Assembly: GCA_905372155.1 (NCBI GenBank)
Contig: CAJPNZ010000084.1
Span: 1-14,088 of the forward strand
DNA from: Propionibacteriaceae bacterium
GTDB taxonomy: Bacteria > Actinomycetota > Actinomycetes > Propionibacteriales > Propionibacteriaceae
Direction: 5' to 3'
DNA length: 14,088 nt
In this document: in pieces, positions 11,732-14,088 of the stretch
Numbering within the stretch: position 1 is the stretch's first letter
Layout: the number at the start of each line of letters is the position of its first letter
Notes under the pieces: generated by a model
What the model was told of the DNA's origin: nothing
The model's input: only the letters and a program-made list of their open reading frames with translations
Database searches by the model: none
Position numbers and translations under genes: made by a program

Positions 11732-14088
11732 CTAGTCGAGATCCTCCGTTTCCTCCGAGGCGCCGCTCAGGTGGGCGCTCAGCCGGCTGTAGGCCACGGA
11801 CAGGGCGAAGCAGATCACGCCCGCCACCAGCAGCGACAGGATGCGGGTGATGGAGTTCTGCCCGGACATGTCGATCACCGCGAGCTTGAGCACCATCAGC
11901 ATCACCAGAACCAGCCCGTACAGGCGCATGGCCGTGGCGTGGGCGCGGAAACCCGCGACGATGCTGAGGGCGCCGGCGATGATGAGGGTGGCGCTGCTCG
12001 TCGCGGAGTCCACGTTCGTCGCCGTCAGGAGGGTGTTCATCCCGAGCAGCGAGAGGGTGAAGGCGATGCCGGCGGCCACGCCGTGCCACGGGTGCCGCAC
12101 AAGCGGCCACATCATCCACACCACCGCGCAGCCCACCGCGAGCACGAAGGGGATTAGCACCAGCTCGTGGGTCAGGAAGGCCCACGCTGGATGGGCCGCG
12201 GGCCGCCACGGCAGCACCGACCAGGACGTGGCTGCGTAGATCGCGTACTGCATCAAACCGGCAGCCCCGAGGGTCAGGATCATCGGAACCGGCGACGACG
12301 GGGCCAAGGACACCGTGCCGACCGCGGGTTCGTCGACCAGGCGTGCCCGCTGCCCGAACAGCCTGCCGGAGAGCAGGGGCAGGGTCGTAGCGTGCCCGCT
12401 GCCGAGGCCCAGCGCGATCAGCGCCACGACCACGCTCAACATGAGGCTCCCCCAGACCGTGACGCCCCAGGCCGGCTCGACGCCCAACCGCCACAGCAGC
12501 TCCTCGACGACCGCGGGCAGCCGGAGGACCAGCAGGAACACCACCAGCCAGACGGTCACGAGGTGTTCCGGCCTGTCCGGGAGGCGTTTCTCAACGGCCA
12601 GTGCGACCGCCACGGCCACCGCCAGGACGCCCAGCCGCACCAGGGCCAGGTAGATGCCCGGGTCGTACCCGAACCAGGTCAGGAGCACGACTGCGGCCGG
12701 CACGGTGATGGCGTGGATTGCATTGCCGGCGAGCACCGCGGGGATCGCGGTCAGGGCCAGGACGGCGACGAGCGCGCCCAGGGCCAGGGCTTCGTTCCTC
12801 AGCTGGGGCAGCAGGATGCCCACCACCACGAAGGCGCTGACGAACAGGCAGTGCCCGGCCCAATGCCCGGCCTTGGCGGCGACTCCCTTGAAAACCAGTG
12901 GCACCACGACGACGGCGAGGACGACCAGGTGCGCCACGGCCAGCAGAGTGAAGTCCTGCTGCAGGAACCAGTCAGGTGTGGCCCGTGGAGGCGGTACCGG
13001 CCTGAGTCGCAGCGTCGAGATGGCTATCAGCAGCGGGGCGGTCAGCCAGGCCAGTGCCCAGGGGTTCGTTGGGGTCCCGATGGGTGACTCCGGTGTGGTC
13101 TCGGGGGTCTCGTCCTCGGGGATTTCGTCCTCCGGTACTTCGCCCGCCCTCACGACCAGGATGAGTTGGGCGAACAGGAGCGCCACGAGAACGAGCATGG
13201 CCACGAGGGTGCCGGCCTCGGTGATCTCCCGTGCCTTCTCGACGGGTGCCATGAACAGCGCAGGAAGCCCGATCGCGCTGGCCGACAGCAGGTACAGGGG
13301 CCTGAAGCGGGACTGCTCGACCGCTTTCCGCGCGGTCATGGCGGTGGTCAGGGTGATGGCCGCCACATAACCCACCACCATCGTCAGGCCCAGGAAGGAC
13401 TGTTCGGGATGGATGCGGGATTGCGCCGCGGCCAGCCCGATGGTCGACAACCCGCCCAGCGCGGTGATGATCGTGATGTAGGGTAGGTGGGTGCGCGCGG
13501 CGACCAGGATCAGGATGATCGTCCAGCCGGTGAGCGTGAGGAAGGCGGGCAGCGGGGTCAACAATCCCAGCAGGACCGCGCCCACCAGGGAAACGAACCC
13601 CAGCCCGCCGCCGATGCCGGTGAGTGTGGCGGCCGGTAGCCGGTTCGTCGTGGCCCTGGAGATCATGCCCATTCCGACGACGGTCAGCGTGACGCCCGTC
13701 ACGCCGACGGCCCCGACCTTGACGATGTCCGGTATCGAGTTCCACAGCAGCGCGATGAGACTGGCCGCGGCCAGGAAGACCAGCACCGCCGCCGCGGCTG
13801 ACAGCAGGTACTTGCCCAGGGCGGCCTCGCCCGCACGGTTCCTGATCGCATCCAGGGACGAGGACCTGGGCTTCGGGGATTCGAGCATCTCGCTGAGAGG
13901 CACATCGTCCGGGCTCCCGGGCGATGACGCCCTGACGTCCGTGTCCCGCGTGAGCGGTTGAGGCTTCTTCGCCACCGGTGGAGAAGGAACTGGGACCGGG
14001 ATCGTCCTGGGCAGCCGGGGATGTGAGGGCGCGGACGTCGGGGGAGCGGACCGCGGGTCCGGCGGCGGGGGAGCCGGTCGCGCGAGGG
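11732..14088 (-). CDS. DUF2339 polytopic membrane protein, 5' end beyond the window
   Basis: The stop is TAG at 11732-11734 and the minus-strand frame stays open to the right edge, giving at least 784 residues. A GTG at 13975 could start a 747-residue protein, but it has no Shine-Dalgarno, and the upstream codons read as a Pro-rich stretch (RTIPVPVPSPP, SAPSHPRLP), so the true start is probably outside. Downstream of a polar, Ser/Pro-rich N-terminal region the protein is a long series of hydrophobic helices, about 20, in the DUF2339 manner. An acidic Pro/Glu/Thr-rich loop (about EVPEDEIPEDETPETTPESP, near 13080-13140) interrupts the helices. The function of DUF2339 proteins is not established. 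The C-terminus is acidic (SEETEDLD). Confidence 0.8.
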   Translation of the reverse strand, partial: LARPAPPPPDPRSAPPTSAPSHPRLPRTIPVPVPSPPVAKKPQPLTRDTDVRASSPGSPDDVPLSEMLESPKPRSSSLDAIRNRAGEAALGKYLLSAAAAVLVFLAAASLIALLWNSIPDIVKVGAVGVTGVTLTVVGMGMISRATTNRLPAATLTGIGGGLGFVSLVGAVLLGLLTPLPAFLTLTGWTIILILVAARTHLPYITIITALGGLSTIGLAAAQSRIHPEQSFLGLTMVVGYVAAITLTTAMTARKAVEQSRFRPLYLLSASAIGLPALFMAPVEKAREITEAGTLVAMLVLVALLFAQLILVVRAGEVPEDEIPEDETPETTPESPIGTPTNPWALAWLTAPLLIAISTLRLRPVPPPRATPDWFLQQDFTLLAVAHLVVLAVVVVPLVFKGVAAKAGHWAGHCLFVSAFVVVGILLPQLRNEALALGALVAVLALTAIPAVLAGNAIHAITVPAAVVLLTWFGYDPGIYLALVRLGVLAVAVAVALAVEKRLPDRPEHLVTVWLVVFLLVLRLPAVVEELLWRLGVEPAWGVTVWGSLMLSVVVALIALGLGSGHATTLPLLSGRLFGQRARLVDEPAVGTVSLAPSSPVPMILTLGAAGLMQYAIYAATSWSVLPWRPAAHPAWAFLTHELVLIPFVLAVGCAVVWMMWPLVRHPWHGVAAGIAFTLSLLGMNTLLTATNVDSATSSATLIIAGALSIVAGFRAHATAMRLYGLVLVMLMVLKLAVIDMSGQNSITRILSLLVAGVICFALSVAYSRLSAHLSGASEETEDLD

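Noticed and set aside
11517..12494. 325-aa minus-strand frame near the end of the methyltransferase and DUF2339 genes
   Set aside because: Crosses two well-supported convergent genes in the wrong frame and has only Arg/Gly/Ala-rich content.

Overview
The window comes from a high-GC Gram-positive bacterium, most likely an actinomycete. Coding regions are GC-rich with strong G/C third positions, GTG starts occur, Shine-Dalgarno sequences are clear (AAGGAGG), and several families present (LCM-type methyltransferase, DUF2339 membrane protein, LAL/LuxR regulator) are common in Actinomycetota. A member of the Propionibacteriales is my guess, not something the sequence proves.

Region 1 (1-2460) is the downstream part of a ribosomally made, post-translationally modified peptide (RiPP) locus. 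It holds the tail of one precursor gene (1-64), a complete second precursor gene (166-540), and a translationally coupled two-gene ABC exporter (619-2384). The complete precursor has a nitrile-hydratase-like (NHLP) leader ending in Gly-Gly and a core of almost nothing but cysteine (MACCCLPCCCCHR; the upstream paralogue ends FACCCCAPCCCCWGK). The cores lack Ser and Thr and recall the contiguous-Cys block of streptolysin S, so the likely product is a polythiazole (linear azol(in)e) peptide. The cyclodehydratase and dehydrogenase that would make it are not in the window and should lie upstream. A hairpin between precursor and exporter (553-586) could make the precursor transcript more abundant than the exporter message, and a strong 16-19 bp hairpin (2411-2457) ends the unit.

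Region 2 (2385-5538) is a 602-base gap rich in dyads, followed by a large LuxR-family regulator (826 aa from the RBS-supported start). It keeps a C-terminal HTH and a Walker B-like element but has lost the P-loop lysine. Its position makes it the candidate regulator of the RiPP locus. It ends in its own terminator (5506-5538).

Region 3 (5695-8780) is a compact, GC-richer four-gene operon: an SPFH-domain protein with a C-terminal SHOCT motif, a 74-aa zinc-ribbon protein, a 202-aa helical protein with a second zinc ribbon, and a 386-aa protein of unknown function. It closes with a perfect 16-bp terminator. The arrangement resembles membrane-stress loci containing YdjI-like SPFH proteins, but the function is unknown.

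Region 4 (8933-14088) is general accessory or housekeeping content: an MFS efflux-type transporter, a 119-aa unknown protein, an LCM/TcmP-type SAM methyltransferase, and, convergent on the minus strand, a DUF2339 polytopic membrane protein whose frame runs off the right edge. I saw no tRNA, rRNA, CRISPR array or insertion sequence.
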